Assembly (NCBI GenBank): GCA_005656395.1
Contig: SRSI01000010.1
Span: forward strand, 992,001 to 1,056,000
Direction of reading: 5' to 3'
DNA: 64,000 bases
DNA from: Strongyloides papillosus
Taxonomy: Eukaryota > Nematoda > Chromadorea > Rhabditida > Strongyloididae
The notes below the pieces were generated by a model. That model searched no databases. It was not told the origin of the DNA and saw nothing but the letters and a program-made list of their open reading frames with translations. This document shows, one piece after another, positions 1-12,014 of this stretch (position 1 is its first letter; the number at the start of each line of letters is the position of its first letter). Position numbers and translations under genes: made by a program.

Positions 1-2181
1 ACAAATTTAAAGGTAAGAAGAGAAATGGAAAATATTTTATGAAAAGACAAATTGATGATTCTTTGAATAAATGATTTGTGGTTGACATGTTAATAGTTAT
101 TAAGTAATTGCCGATTTGTCTCAAATATTGTTATAAGAAATATGATGTAATAATTGCTAAAAATGTTTTTAAAACAAAGTATTAAAAACAATTATTTATA
201 TCACATTTAAAATTATTTAAAAAAAAGTAAGGATACTTAAATTTTACGACACATAATGAATATTAAATACTGGATTCATAAGAAAAAAGAATTTATTATA
301 CATATTTAAAAAAATTAATTATTAACTAAAAAAAACATACAGTATCAGTCATTATTAATCTGTTTAATTCAATAGATATCTAATACCGAATAAAATAACA
401 CTAGACATTTGTATTTAATTTTACAAAATGCATAATTAATTTTTTTAAAATATTTCTTGGATATAAAAAAAGGATGTATTAAAAAGAAAAAAGTTCAAAT
501 ATATTTGTTATTATTAACAAAATAATTGCAGATAATAAATTTTGAAAAAAGTTATTTAAATTTAGCACAAATCTCTATATAATATTGCTGGTTATTAACT
601 TATTTTAAAATAAATCTTATTAATTTTCCATAGTCATTTTAAATATTATTTTTTTTATTTAATTAACGTATAAAAATAAGAATCACTTCAGTGATATAAC
701 TTTTTTTTGGAAACTGAAGAGTCTACTTAATACTTTATTTATGACAAAATAATTTTTTTATTGTTAACAAATTTATTTGAAAATAATTTAGATTATTATA
801 TATAATTTTGTAAATCTGGCGATTAAAAATTTAAGAATCTATGTCGTTTTCTTTCTGTTTTATATGCTAAAATAATTTTGCTTTTTTATGATTATAAAAT
901 CCTTTATTTTATTTAGTATAATATTCTATATCTATGATTGAAATTATATTAAGTTGTCTTAAAAAGCTAACATTCATTAGATTGAGTCATTATAATAAAC
1001 TGTAAAAATATTTCATGTGAGGAATTCGAGTTTTTGTTTAATAAATAATGATAAGTTGTACAATATTAAGATCTATTCAATTTAAAGTTTGCATAATTTT
1101 ACAGTTAAAGATCAGAAACATTTTTAATTTGGCATATGAAATTAAAAATTTAATGATTCACGTAGTAAATCTTCTTTTAAATTTGTTTAACAAATTAAAT
1201 AATTCACAAAATTAGCACATAAACTTTGTAAACTTTTATTGTTTAATTAAACGTTTGGAAATATTAATTGTTTTGATCAATTACCAATTGATTTTTAAAT
1301 AATGTTTCAATATAAATCTAATTATTTAACAAAAAAAATATTATGAACTCAATTAATCATAAAAAATATTAATCATAAAATAAATAATTGTCAAAAGGTT
1401 ACAATTATTTCTTCCAAGCACAGAGTTGCTCCGTTTTACTTGTTCCTAAAACCTGTCAAAATTGTCATATTTAAGTAGGTGTTAAAAATAAATATTGAAA
1501 ATAAAATTTATGAAAACATTTTATAATTTTTATAATAGTATTGGTATCTTAAACAAATCATAAAGGTAATATCTTATGCAAACTAGAGTTACTTTTAGAA
1601 ATTAGGTAAAAATAAAAAATTTTTGTCCAAATTTTAAGATATAAAAAACTTTGTTAATGCAAAAGTCTTACTACACTTTTCAATTTACTTTTTTTAAAAA
1701 AAATTGTGTTTGAAGTTTTAAACAAGCAAACATGCACTTACTATTCACATATATTAATTATATAAAGTTCTAATACATTGAATAATGAATAACCAACTTA
1801 ATACATGTTTAACCAACTTATCTTTAAATCATTGTCTTACAAATGACTTCTTCTTTTCATATCAGCCCACATACATCATCTTTTTTTTTTATTGTTAGTA
1901 GAAAACTATTGTTGCAATTCATACAAAATTGAGCATTTTCCTCATAGACTTTTTACTTTATTAATAATAATGTAGTTTGTATATTACGCAATTTCTATCA
2001 AGATTTTTTAATTTTTATTCAATTTGTCATTTTATAAACTTTTTTGACACGCCTTTTTCAAGGTAAATTACAAATAAATTTTGAAGTATAAAAGAGGGAA
2101 ATTACGTAAATTTTAGAAATCTCATTCCAATATACATTTTTTAAAGATATTTATACTATAAATACTTTAACTGTTGAAGTG
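1..2181. other. Intergenic, AT-rich
   Basis: No open reading frame of useful length and no RNA gene seen on either strand. The sequence is A/T homopolymer-rich. The last part is the 5' flank of the amine oxidase gene that starts at 2182. Confidence 0.6.
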
Positions 2182-4941
2182 ATGGACAAATTAAAATATT
2201 TTTTTATTTTGCAAATTCAAATATTATTAATACTATTTTCACCAGTTTTTGGAAATTCAACTAATGTTCTGGTAATTACAAATAATTTTACTAGTTTTTA
2301 TTCATTAACAATTTTAGAATTATGATGTCGTAATTATTGGATCTGGGCTCACAGGTTTAACCGCAGCTAGAGAAATAAGGTTAAAGAATCCTTCTACATC
2401 TGTTCTAGTTTTAGAAGCTTCAAATATCTCTGGAGGACGAATTCGTGGGCAACCACTTTCAATCACAAAAGAAGATTCATCAAAGAAGCAAATGGTTGAT
2501 ATTGGAGCAATATGGATTTCACCATCACACAATGAGATTATTGAATTAGCAAAAGAGTTTAACCTCGACCTTTATTCACAAGCTAACTCCTGTGGTGAGA
2601 AAGTAATATTTGTTAACAATAATGCTACAAACAATTTCAGATTTAAACGGTAAGTTTAAAAAATACTTAATGCATTTTAAAACTAGAAAGTTGATAGTAC
2701 AAAAAAATAGTCATATAACTTTAAAGTATATTGGCAATAAAATAAATGTAAAAGTTTTTTTTTGTCAATACAAACTGTCTAAAAAAATAAAACAACGTTA
2801 AAACTACAATATAACTTATTTAATTTTATTACTATAGACAATCAGATTGGAACAGTTTGCCTGGAGGTGGAAAGTCAATATCAGATTTATCATCACCAAA
2901 AATTTTTAATGAGCTTTCTTCTCGAAGCTGTGAAAATTTTATCAATTCACAACAACTTATGGAATCAACAAAAGATAGTGTATTTAGATTTTTACAAACT
3001 TTTTATGATGCTCCTGCTAATTCAATATCAGCACTACAATTATTGCTTACACTTGCTAGTGAAAATGAAGATATTCAAACAATGTTAAGTAATCAAGGTC
3101 ACGGAAAAAGCATGATAATGAAAAATTCATTGCAATCACTTATAAATGAATTAACAAAAGATACTTTAATCAACTATAATCAAGAAGTTTCAAGTGTCTC
3201 CATACTTAATGATAATGGTGTAGTAATACAGAATAATAGTTTACCTGGTTCCCAAGTTTCTATTACTACTTCAAATGGACAAAATTATTTGGCCCAAGAA
3301 GTTATTGTAGCTATATCACCACATGCAATTTCAAAAATTAATTTTGAACCTCAATTAAATAAATCAGAACATGACTTTTTATCCAACTATACGTCATATG
3401 GTGACGCTTATTATTTTGTTGCATCATATACATCCCCATTTTGGCGTAACAATAAACATAGTGGTCAAATAATTTTCTCTGACCAAACAGGATCTAATTC
3501 ATTGTACTGGATGACAACATTCGATATTAGTGAAGACAATAATTGCCAAGTTGAAAATAATCTTGGATTATTGTATGGAATAGCACACTTTGCATCTGAA
3601 TTAAATGAGGAAGAAAGACTTCAGGCTTACATTAAAATTATAAATCAAAATCTTGGAAATCAGACTGATGAATTAATTGATATTAAGGATATCCAGTGGA
3701 CTAAACAACAATATGTAAATGGGCTTGTTGGCGTTATACCTGTTGATGGAATTAAGAACATGTCTCAACTAACAACAAATTACTTTTTAAAAAGAATACA
3801 TTTTGCATCACCTGAATTATCTCTAAAATCAATGGGTTCTCCAAACGGTGCTGTTTATATAGGTAAAGAAATAGCAAATGTAGTTTTACAAGAAATGGCT
3901 AGTTTACCCGAAATTAAATTACAAGATGACTCTAGCAATAGAATAGTAATAAATAATGTTACTGTTAATGATAATAATTCGGAAACAACAATTTCACCTT
4001 TCAATGAAGAAGAGACAAAAGAAACAGAAACTTTCCATTATAATACAACACCGCACTACACAGAAGAGACAATCTTAATTAAGTCAACTACTACGCAATC
4101 TTATGAATCAACAACACTTTATCCAAATGCTTTTGTTTATAATACTAGCCAACATTATTTTGAACAAACAACTGTAGACCAAAATTTTAATGAGTCATAT
4201 AGTCAACAAATTACAAATAACCAAACAACACAGTTTCCACAAATAACTAACTTTTTAAATGATAATGAAAATGAATTAACAACTTCAACAGTGGGACCAA
4301 TTGAAAATATATCATCAAATGAAACACATTATAATTCAACAGTATTTCAATACTCTACAACTCCACATTATGAACTTGAAACAACATCATCTAATTTAAT
4401 GACAAAAAATCCCGAGCTTGAACCATTCAATGATGATATTAATACAGAAACTACTATCTTCGTATATAACACAACCCCTCACTACCCTGTTGAAAGCACC
4501 ACTGACCCATCTACACAAAATTTTAATAATACCGAATTAACTGATAAAACAACAATTTCATCAATTGAATCAAGCACTTTTCCTTATTCTACAAGCTCTC
4601 ATTATCCTGAAGAAAGCATTACATCTTCATCAACAGATTCAGTTACAACCTCAAATCATGATGAAATTCATTCAACAATAACAACAAATTTAAATAATTC
4701 ATTCGATGATAATTCTACAACTAAAGAGTTTTCATCTGATTCACTTGTTACACAAAAATATGCTGATGCTATTAGTAGAGTTCAAAATTCCGGTGATATA
4801 AATGAGATTAATGCTCTAATTTCTCAAATTCAGACGGATATACCTAAAGTCGGTAAAATGGATAGACTTAAATTAATAAAACAACTAAATGAACTCATAG
4901 ATATGTTAATTGATAGTATAGAAAATGATCAAAACAATTGA
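2182..4941 (+). CDS. Secreted flavin-containing amine oxidase homologue with Thr/Ser-rich repeat tail
   Basis: Three exons fit in frame: 2182-2271, 2318-2649 and 2838-4941 (GT..AG introns of 46 and 188 bp), giving 841 residues. The start gives a hydrophobic signal peptide (FFILQIQILLILFSPVFG). The next exon opens with NYDVVIIGSGLTG, the dinucleotide-binding GxGxxG of FAD amine oxidases, followed by LEASNISGGRIRG, the usual E-x(6)-GGR element. The family's C-terminal FAD region aligns with FASPELSLKSMGSPNGAVYIGKEIANVVL, split here as FASPELSLKSMG plus SPNGAVYIGKEIANVVL. Its FAGEA-type Gly-Glu is replaced by Ser-Pro, so activity is uncertain. After about residue 480 the protein becomes a Thr/Ser/Asn-rich, mucin-like tail with five copies of F-x-Y-[NS]-T-x-x-H-Y, then a short helical end. 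No GPI signal or membrane segment is visible. Substrate is unknown; monoamine, polyamine or amino-acid oxidase are all possible. Confidence 0.85.
4033..4605 (+). repeat. Five dispersed coding copies of F-x-Y-[NS]-T-x-x-H-Y
   Basis: Nine-residue repeats begin at 4033 (FHYNTTPHY), 4132 (FVYNTSQHY), 4345 (FQYSTTPHY), 4459 (FVYNTTPHY) and 4579 (FPYSTSSHY). Each is followed within a few residues by Glu and Thr/Ser. Spacing is 99, 213, 114 and 120 bp. The linkers are rich in Thr, Ser and N-x-T/S sequons, so the segment is probably heavily glycosylated. Confidence 0.9.
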
Positions 4942-6973
4942 TGAGTATTATATCAAAACATTATGTATCAATTTCTGACAACTATATACTTCAAATATGT
5001 GTTATGAACTAAATTTTACATTGTATATTATAAATGATAATTAAAATAAACATTATTTGTACTTTAAATTTAACTTTTAGTGCATATTTTGTATATCATA
5101 TGTAAAAAAGTGTTCATATTTTCTAAAAAAATGTTATTACTGTTCGGATATCATCGAAACATAAAACAATGCTGTGTTATTGAATGTAGATATATTTTTT
5201 ATAGTATAAAAAATAAAATAAATTTTTTTAGAATTAGTATTCTTTGTATATAATATCATATACCTATTTCTATTGAATAACTCAGACACTTTTTATTTTA
5301 AATATAGAAAAAAATCTTATACTTTTTTAAAATTAACTTGTACTCTATTTTTTTTAATTTTATGTAAAATATTTCTTTATAATGAATAACAATGACAAAT
5401 TACAACCTCCTAATGTCATATCTTTACCAAATTTATTGATATTTTTTATGAAGACATCGAGAAACTTATCATTATCAATAAAACTACTAAGTACACAACT
5501 TATCAATTATACGTAAAAATTACATTAACAACATTTGTCTTCTTTTCAAGTAAAATAAAACACAAGTTATATTAACGATATATTTTTAATCTTAATTTTA
5601 TAGCATCATCCCTCTCAAACAATTGCTAATTGTTTCACCAATTCACAAAACCAATTATTTTTTATTTATCTGTGCAAAAAGTTAATTTTTAACTAAGAAA
5701 TGTAATTCAAACACATTTTAACAATGAATTTTAGTAATAAAAGAGGATTATTCTATTGCCTTAAATTGTAATCAGTTAAACAATTATTCAATACAAAAAT
5801 TGCTCTTTTATAAAGAAAAATAATAGCAGTTTTTTCCTATACACTTTCTCATTCTTCTACTACTCAAAGTCATTTGTTCAATAGAAATATCTATTATGAA
5901 TTTATTTCAAATGTCTAATATAGAAAATTGAAAAAAAAAGTTACCATTTTTTATGTATGTAATATTATAATTAAATATTGACAACTTTTTTAGAGTAATT
6001 AATGTTATCAAGAAGAATTAATAAATTTTTTATGAAAATCGTTAAAATTATCAAGGAATAAAAATTTTCTACAAGATCATTTAATCTAATATGAAAAAAT
6101 TCTTTGATTTAAATGGTGATCTTCATCATTTATAAAAGCAATTAAAGATAGACCAACATTTTAAAAAATTATTAAAAGATCAAAAATAATGTATTCTCCA
6201 TGAAAAGAATCTTTTTCATTATTGCTAAATAGTATTCAGAATTTAAAGAAAAAAGTTATATAAATTTTTTAAATACTACTTCAATTAAAATTTCAATCTA
6301 AAAATAAAATTTGACTTATCAATTTACCAAATAAAATGATGTTAAAAAGTACCATTTTAACTTCCAATCAACAGAACAATGCAATATTTTCACAGAATAA
6401 TAGTTTTATAAAATAAAAAAGTATAAAAATATAATTTTAACAATCAGCAATCCCCATTATTTTAAAATTGCTTGTTTAAGTAAAAATGTTTACCACAACT
6501 ATTTAATGATATTGAATGTAATATAGTACATAATGTACTGTATGATGAATCATCTTATAATGTTACTTACATTTTCATTAACTTTATTTTAAAGGAGAAA
6601 TTTACGTAAATGGTGCTGACAATAAAAATATTCAATGAACGAAAGATAATATCAATGCAGAATTTCAAACGACTTTATCTATTTTTTATTTACCATAAAT
6701 GGTATTTTTTGAATATATATAACTATGCATAACTAGATATTTAAAAATTTATAAAAAAAATAACTTATAACGTTCTTTCAAAGTTTTATGAAAATTAAAA
6801 ATTAACATACTATTAAATAAATTACTATTTTACAAAATATTAGATAAATATTTTTATTGATAAATGAAATTACAAATTATTTTTGTAGATATATTAATAA
6901 ACTGAAAATAAATGTATAATTTGTCAAACATGTGATTAAATTGACTATTTTTTAGTGATTATTAAGTGTTCTA
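4942..6973. other. Intergenic between convergent genes
   Basis: This holds the 3' flanks of the amine oxidase (+) and the calcium-channel beta subunit (-). It is A/T-rich, with no supported gene or RNA. Confidence 0.6.
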
Positions 6974-8730
6974 CTAGTACATACCAGGTGTATTTGGCAT
7001 AGTTCTTGGCATCATATTTCCTGTTGGCACTCCCATTTGTTGATTACCTCCAATACTCGATGGAACGTTTCTTCTTTGTATACCCGACATATTATCTCCA
7101 TAAGAATCATGATCAAAATCATCATATGGATTTTGGCTCAACTCAGTTGACACATTATTTTGATTGTGATTCCCGAATGACATTTGTTTGATAGGATTAT
7201 TTAATGGAACATTATAATTTATACCATTATTAATATTTATATTTTGATTGTACATTTGAGATGTTTGTGGATTGTTCATTCCTAATAATGAAGAATTTTG
7301 TATTGGTAATTGAGGAACCCTATTAGGTAAAATTGTAGTATTATTATTATTCGAATTGTTAATACTTAAAACAGTATTATTATTTATATTTCTATTATTA
7401 GATCCAGGTGTTGATGATGTCATATGAGATATTCCTTGGAGCATTTGTGCTGGTGTATATAATGTCGATGGTCCACGATTTGCCATAGGACCTCGTTTTA
7501 TTCTTGGTGGAGATCTTACTGGTGGATGAGTATCTCTCCAATAGGCTTCTAAAAAGTCTGCTAAATGTTCACATGCATCTTCTAATTGATTTTCATCTAA
7601 AACAACATCAAATGATTCTGTTGGGCATTGAGCAAGTTTTTCAGCAGCAACCATTTGAACATTCATATTTCGTGATTGACTTTTCCCTCGTGATTTTATT
7701 AAACGTTGAAGTACTTTAGGTGATGATATTTTTATATAAACATGTATTGGAGATAATGAAGTTTTTGATAATTGCGTTGGATGATTAATAGTATCGCAAT
7801 CTAATACAACTAATTGCATTGACCTTGCCAATTCAAAAATTCTTTCAATTTCAGCTTGAATTTCTGCTAATGAATTACTACTCCTTGAATTAGCACGTTC
7901 CATAATAGCCCTTTTTGTAGGATTATTCAGAAGTGAGCGTTTAGCCAATGAAATATCACTTGTAACTCTTGTAATTATAATTCTTCCCTCAAAACGATGT
8001 TTAAGGTAATCAAAAACAGCTTTTTGCATCATATCAGTAACTTCATAACCTTTTAAAGAAGGGCCTACTAAAACAACAGGTCTCATTGTAGGTACAACAT
8101 CATAAGGTGGTACATTTTCTTGTTTTTTAAACATTAATTTTTTCTTTTCTTTAGCTACAGGAGGTGTTGTAACAATAGAAGCAATTTTTTTAGGTCCATA
8201 TTCATCTTCTCCATCTGGTGTTGGTGGTGTTGATCCTCTTGAACCTGTTTTTTGTAACATTGGATCCATTGTTCCTAAATTAGAAGCAGATGTTGAATTT
8301 CTAAAACCTTTTGCACCCGTTTTTGAAGTTTGTTGCCTAATATTTTCTAATTTTAATGGTGTAGGTATAAAACCAAGTTCATGACCTTCTTTAACTAAAC
8401 GTCCTATCCACCAATCATTATTATATTTTTCTTTGATATGTAAAAAATCTTTTGGTTTAAAAGATACAGCACATCCATGTACAGGAGAATCATCATCAAT
8501 AGAACCATCAAATTCGACATTTGTACAAACGGCAAATAAAACAGGATTATACTAAAATTATTATTAATAAATTTAAATGAGAAACGTACTTTAGCATTTT
8601 CTAGTTGATTTGCAGCTTGTTCTTCTACACTTTTCTTTATTGTTTCTCTATTCTTTAATTCTAAGTCAAATTCATTTTCATGATGACTAAAATTAGAATC
8701 GATGCTTCCTTGTCTTCTAAACTTCGACAT
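6974..8730 (-). CDS. ccb-1: Voltage-gated calcium channel beta subunit (SH3-GK MAGUK fold)
   Basis: Two exons on the minus strand, 8730-8590 and 8551-6974, are separated by a 38-bp intron; product 572 residues. The order is diagnostic: a short N-terminus with [20 protein letters not shown], an SH3 domain (about residues 60-130, with [20 protein letters not shown] and IGRLVKEG), a linker with [18 protein letters not shown], and a guanylate kinase-like domain (about 200-390) with [37 protein letters not shown] and [19 protein letters not shown]. The family GK domain binds the alpha-interaction domain of pore-forming Cav1/Cav2 subunits rather than acting as a kinase, and controls channel trafficking and gating. 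The C-terminal ~150 residues are Asn-rich and low-complexity. C. elegans has CCB-1 as its main orthologue. Upstream alternative first exons cannot be excluded. Confidence 0.96.
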
Positions 8731-11700
8731 GATTGATTTTTTTAGAAATGTTGTAGCAAAATATATAAAGGTTATTTAAATGTAACTTTATACTTTTTAA
8801 TATATAGCAGCTATTCTAATTTATTTTTTGAAAGAAATTAGAAATAACAAAAAAATGATATTATTTTTGTTGTTGAAAAATAAATTGATTTTGTAAAATG
8901 TTGCTGTTAAAAAAGTATATATATGTTGTTTTTTAGGCTTCCTTATAACTTATAAATAGTTATATCAAAAATAGCTTAGATTATAGAATCAATAGTATGG
9001 AAATATTCTTAAATAATTAATTTAGAAATATAATTTTGTTAACAATTTGCACTATTCTTTATTTTAAAAGCCGAAAAGATATTGATGTCAATATAGATAT
9101 CCAACTGTCTTTTCAAAACAAGCCCACCACTGTTACACCTAAAATATTTTTAAAAGATGGTGAAGATGAGTCAAATTGACAAATATAAGCTTAATCTTTA
9201 TTCTTTAATTGCAGATCTCTGTGTTGCTATCGACTATATTCACTGTATCTTGGTTTATAAAATTTTAGCAAATTTATATAATATTAGTGATAGATAGTTA
9301 AACAAATAATTATTCTTCTACCAATAAGTATTTTCGTTTCTTTTTTCTTCTTCAAATATTAATTATATATATTTAAATTTAGTACCGTGTAATAAATTGT
9401 TCAGCTACAAAATTATTAAATTTCTACTAAGTAATTATATTATTGAAAATATCACGAATTTTGTTTGGTTCAAAAAACAATACTTGAATTAAAATGATAT
9501 TATAATTGCGTGGAAATATTTTGTCGATAAAACTGATAAAGAATTTCTTGTAAGCTCGTTTTTGTGTTTTAAGAAGAATACTTAAGTATACTTTTTATTT
9601 TGTAAGATTGAAATAAATGAAAAGTTTCCTCTTTTAATTAATCTATTACTTTAAGATTAAATATGAAATATCTTGAATTAAGATATTACTTTTTTTTACA
9701 AAGCTTTTTTTAATTTTCTTAGTTATATTGTAGAAATTGTTTATAAATTTAATTTCCAAAATTATAAAAATATGAATTTTAATTTGTTGTTTAGGTTCCC
9801 AAATAAGTAAATAGAAATCCCACTTAATATATTAAGTATTAGTAATAAAATATATCCATCTATGGAACCTAAAATATTCTTAATTTATTAATGAATAGAA
9901 TAATATTTTATAAATTATTTTTTTGTAAAAAATATTATTTTAACGAATAGACAATATAACAAAGAAAAAATGTGGAACTATTTCAATAAAAACAAAGAAA
10001 TATGATGCATTATGATATTTATTTTAATAAAAAATTACTCATTAAAAATAGAAAGTTTAACATTATATTTAATATTGATAGAAAAGCTAGAATTATTTTA
10101 CATTAAATATATAAGATAATTTTATGGAATATTTTCAATATAGAATTTTGTATCAACACTACTTATATTATTATTAATAAGCCTTTTTAGTCATCGTAAT
10201 AGATATGTAGAATATTAAGTTAAAATTTAAAAAATAAATCGTTTCAAATGAATTAAGTATCTAACTGAAATTAAAAAAATTTACAAATATAATTTCTGCT
10301 AAAAACTTATTATATTTTTATATTTGGAAAATAAATTTTATAAAAAAGATTTGAATAACTTTGAGTGTATTAGAAAGTGAAAAAAATTCTAAATTCTAAA
10401 ATGCATAGTAAAACGTTTATGAAAAATTTTGTGAAGAATATATAAGAAATTTAATAGTATTACTACGACAAAAATTATAATTTTAAATACCACAAATTTA
10501 TTAAAATTTATCTTTTCATCTAACTATTAGTTGATAAAGCACGACGAAAAATACGTAAATTGAATGCATATATTTATATATAAAATAACACATCAATAAT
10601 ATACTTATCAAAAAGATTTTTTCAATATATTTATAATAGAAATTAAAGATTATATATGAAAAAAATAGTAAATAATTTATATTGTCAAATTTATTACATT
10701 TTTTTCCAATAACAATTTTTAAAATTTCTAACTAAAATTTAAATGACCATTTATGATGGTTTTATCATAAAAATGTTCCATTAATATAAAAAATATAAAG
10801 CTTTTTTAGGATATCTTTCAAAAAATTTAGTAACCAATAGATTTATACAGATAAAAGAAAAGGCAAGAGTTGGCATAATAATATCAATACATTAATTTCA
10901 TTGTAAAAATAAAGAATGATTTAATTAAATAATATTTAGTAAAAATAATTAATTATAAAACATAAATTTAAAAAAAAATTTATAGCCAATTTAAGATTTT
11001 GTTAAAAATAGCATTAATTATGTTACATTTTTATAAAATTATATCTTCTTAATCTTTTTTCACAGATACATCAACATTAATATAAAACTATTTACTTCAT
11101 AAACATGTATAAAAATCTACTCCTCTCTTTAGTTATTGGTTTTTATATTTATATCATGTCAAATATAAAATTTAATGTCAGGAAATTTAGTAACAAGAAT
11201 TGTCATGTTAAAGCAACAATATCAAAGAAGTGCCATAAAAGCAATCTACTTTTTGTATATAAAATGCATTTATGCCATGTGTATTAACCCCATCTATCAA
11301 TATATTTTAAGTTTACTCGAAAAGCATATGTTTTATATTGAAAATAGTCTTCATTTCTTTATATGTAGAATATATGTCCCTTCAAAAAGGGCCTAAAGGA
11401 CGTAGTTGAGATGGAATATAAATTGGTGAATGTATACTCATATCTTTATATTTATTGAATGGAATAGTTAAAGCGTCTTTTTCTACTTTATTTCTAAATA
11501 AAATTATTCAGTAAATGAGAAAAAGAAAGAGAAAAACGATGATGGATATGAAATTGCTTTTACTGGTAACATAAAATGGATACTTCCAAAAGTTTTAAAG
11601 TATTTTAAATTGTTGACTTATGTTAATTTGAACAAACTTTATCTAAAGCAAAATAAATAATTTTTAAAAACTTTATTAAATATTGTTGGGAATGGCATAT

Positions 11701-12014
11701 TTAAACATTTTTTTCTAATTTACAAATATTTCCTTGCCAAAGTCGACTAGAATAAAATGTTATTCTAATTTTATATCTAAAATACTCTTATATTTTGCGA
11801 ATAATCAAACAGGAGTTAAGTTAGTATATTATTTAAAGAACAAATTTTTTAAACTTATTAATTGCTACTATAAATCACAAGAGATAAAATAAATCAACGT
11901 AAATTTTAAATACACACAGTAAAAAGTTCTTAAAAAATGAATGTAAAAAAATAAATATAAAGCTTCCGGAGTATCTTTATTTTTTAAAACAAATATCATT
12001 AAGTGCAAAAATTA
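8731..12014. other. Long intergenic region
   Basis: About 3.3 kb, A/T-rich. No complete gene is supported. One coding-like stretch at 9021-9179 is listed separately. Two overlapping short frames on the plus strand around 11105-11396 (60 and 73 codons) have no recognisable features and are not called. Confidence 0.5.
9026..9179 (+). other. Possible orphan terminal exon of a small membrane protein
   Basis: A frame is open from 9021 to a TGA at 9177-9179 in otherwise stop-dense DNA and follows a TTTAG acceptor-like site ending at 9025. The translation begins with a hydrophobic stretch (NIILLTICTILYF), then a basic turn (KSRKD) and a polar, acidic tail ending KDGEDESN. Local base composition is more coding-like than its surroundings. 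No in-frame ATG or matching upstream exon was found. It could be a terminal exon, a gene remnant or chance. Confidence 0.25.

Noticed and set aside
11105..11396. Two overlapping short plus-strand frames (60 and 73 codons)
   Set aside because: Composition matches flanking A/T-rich DNA, no domain or signal, and the frames overlap each other; chance is sufficient.
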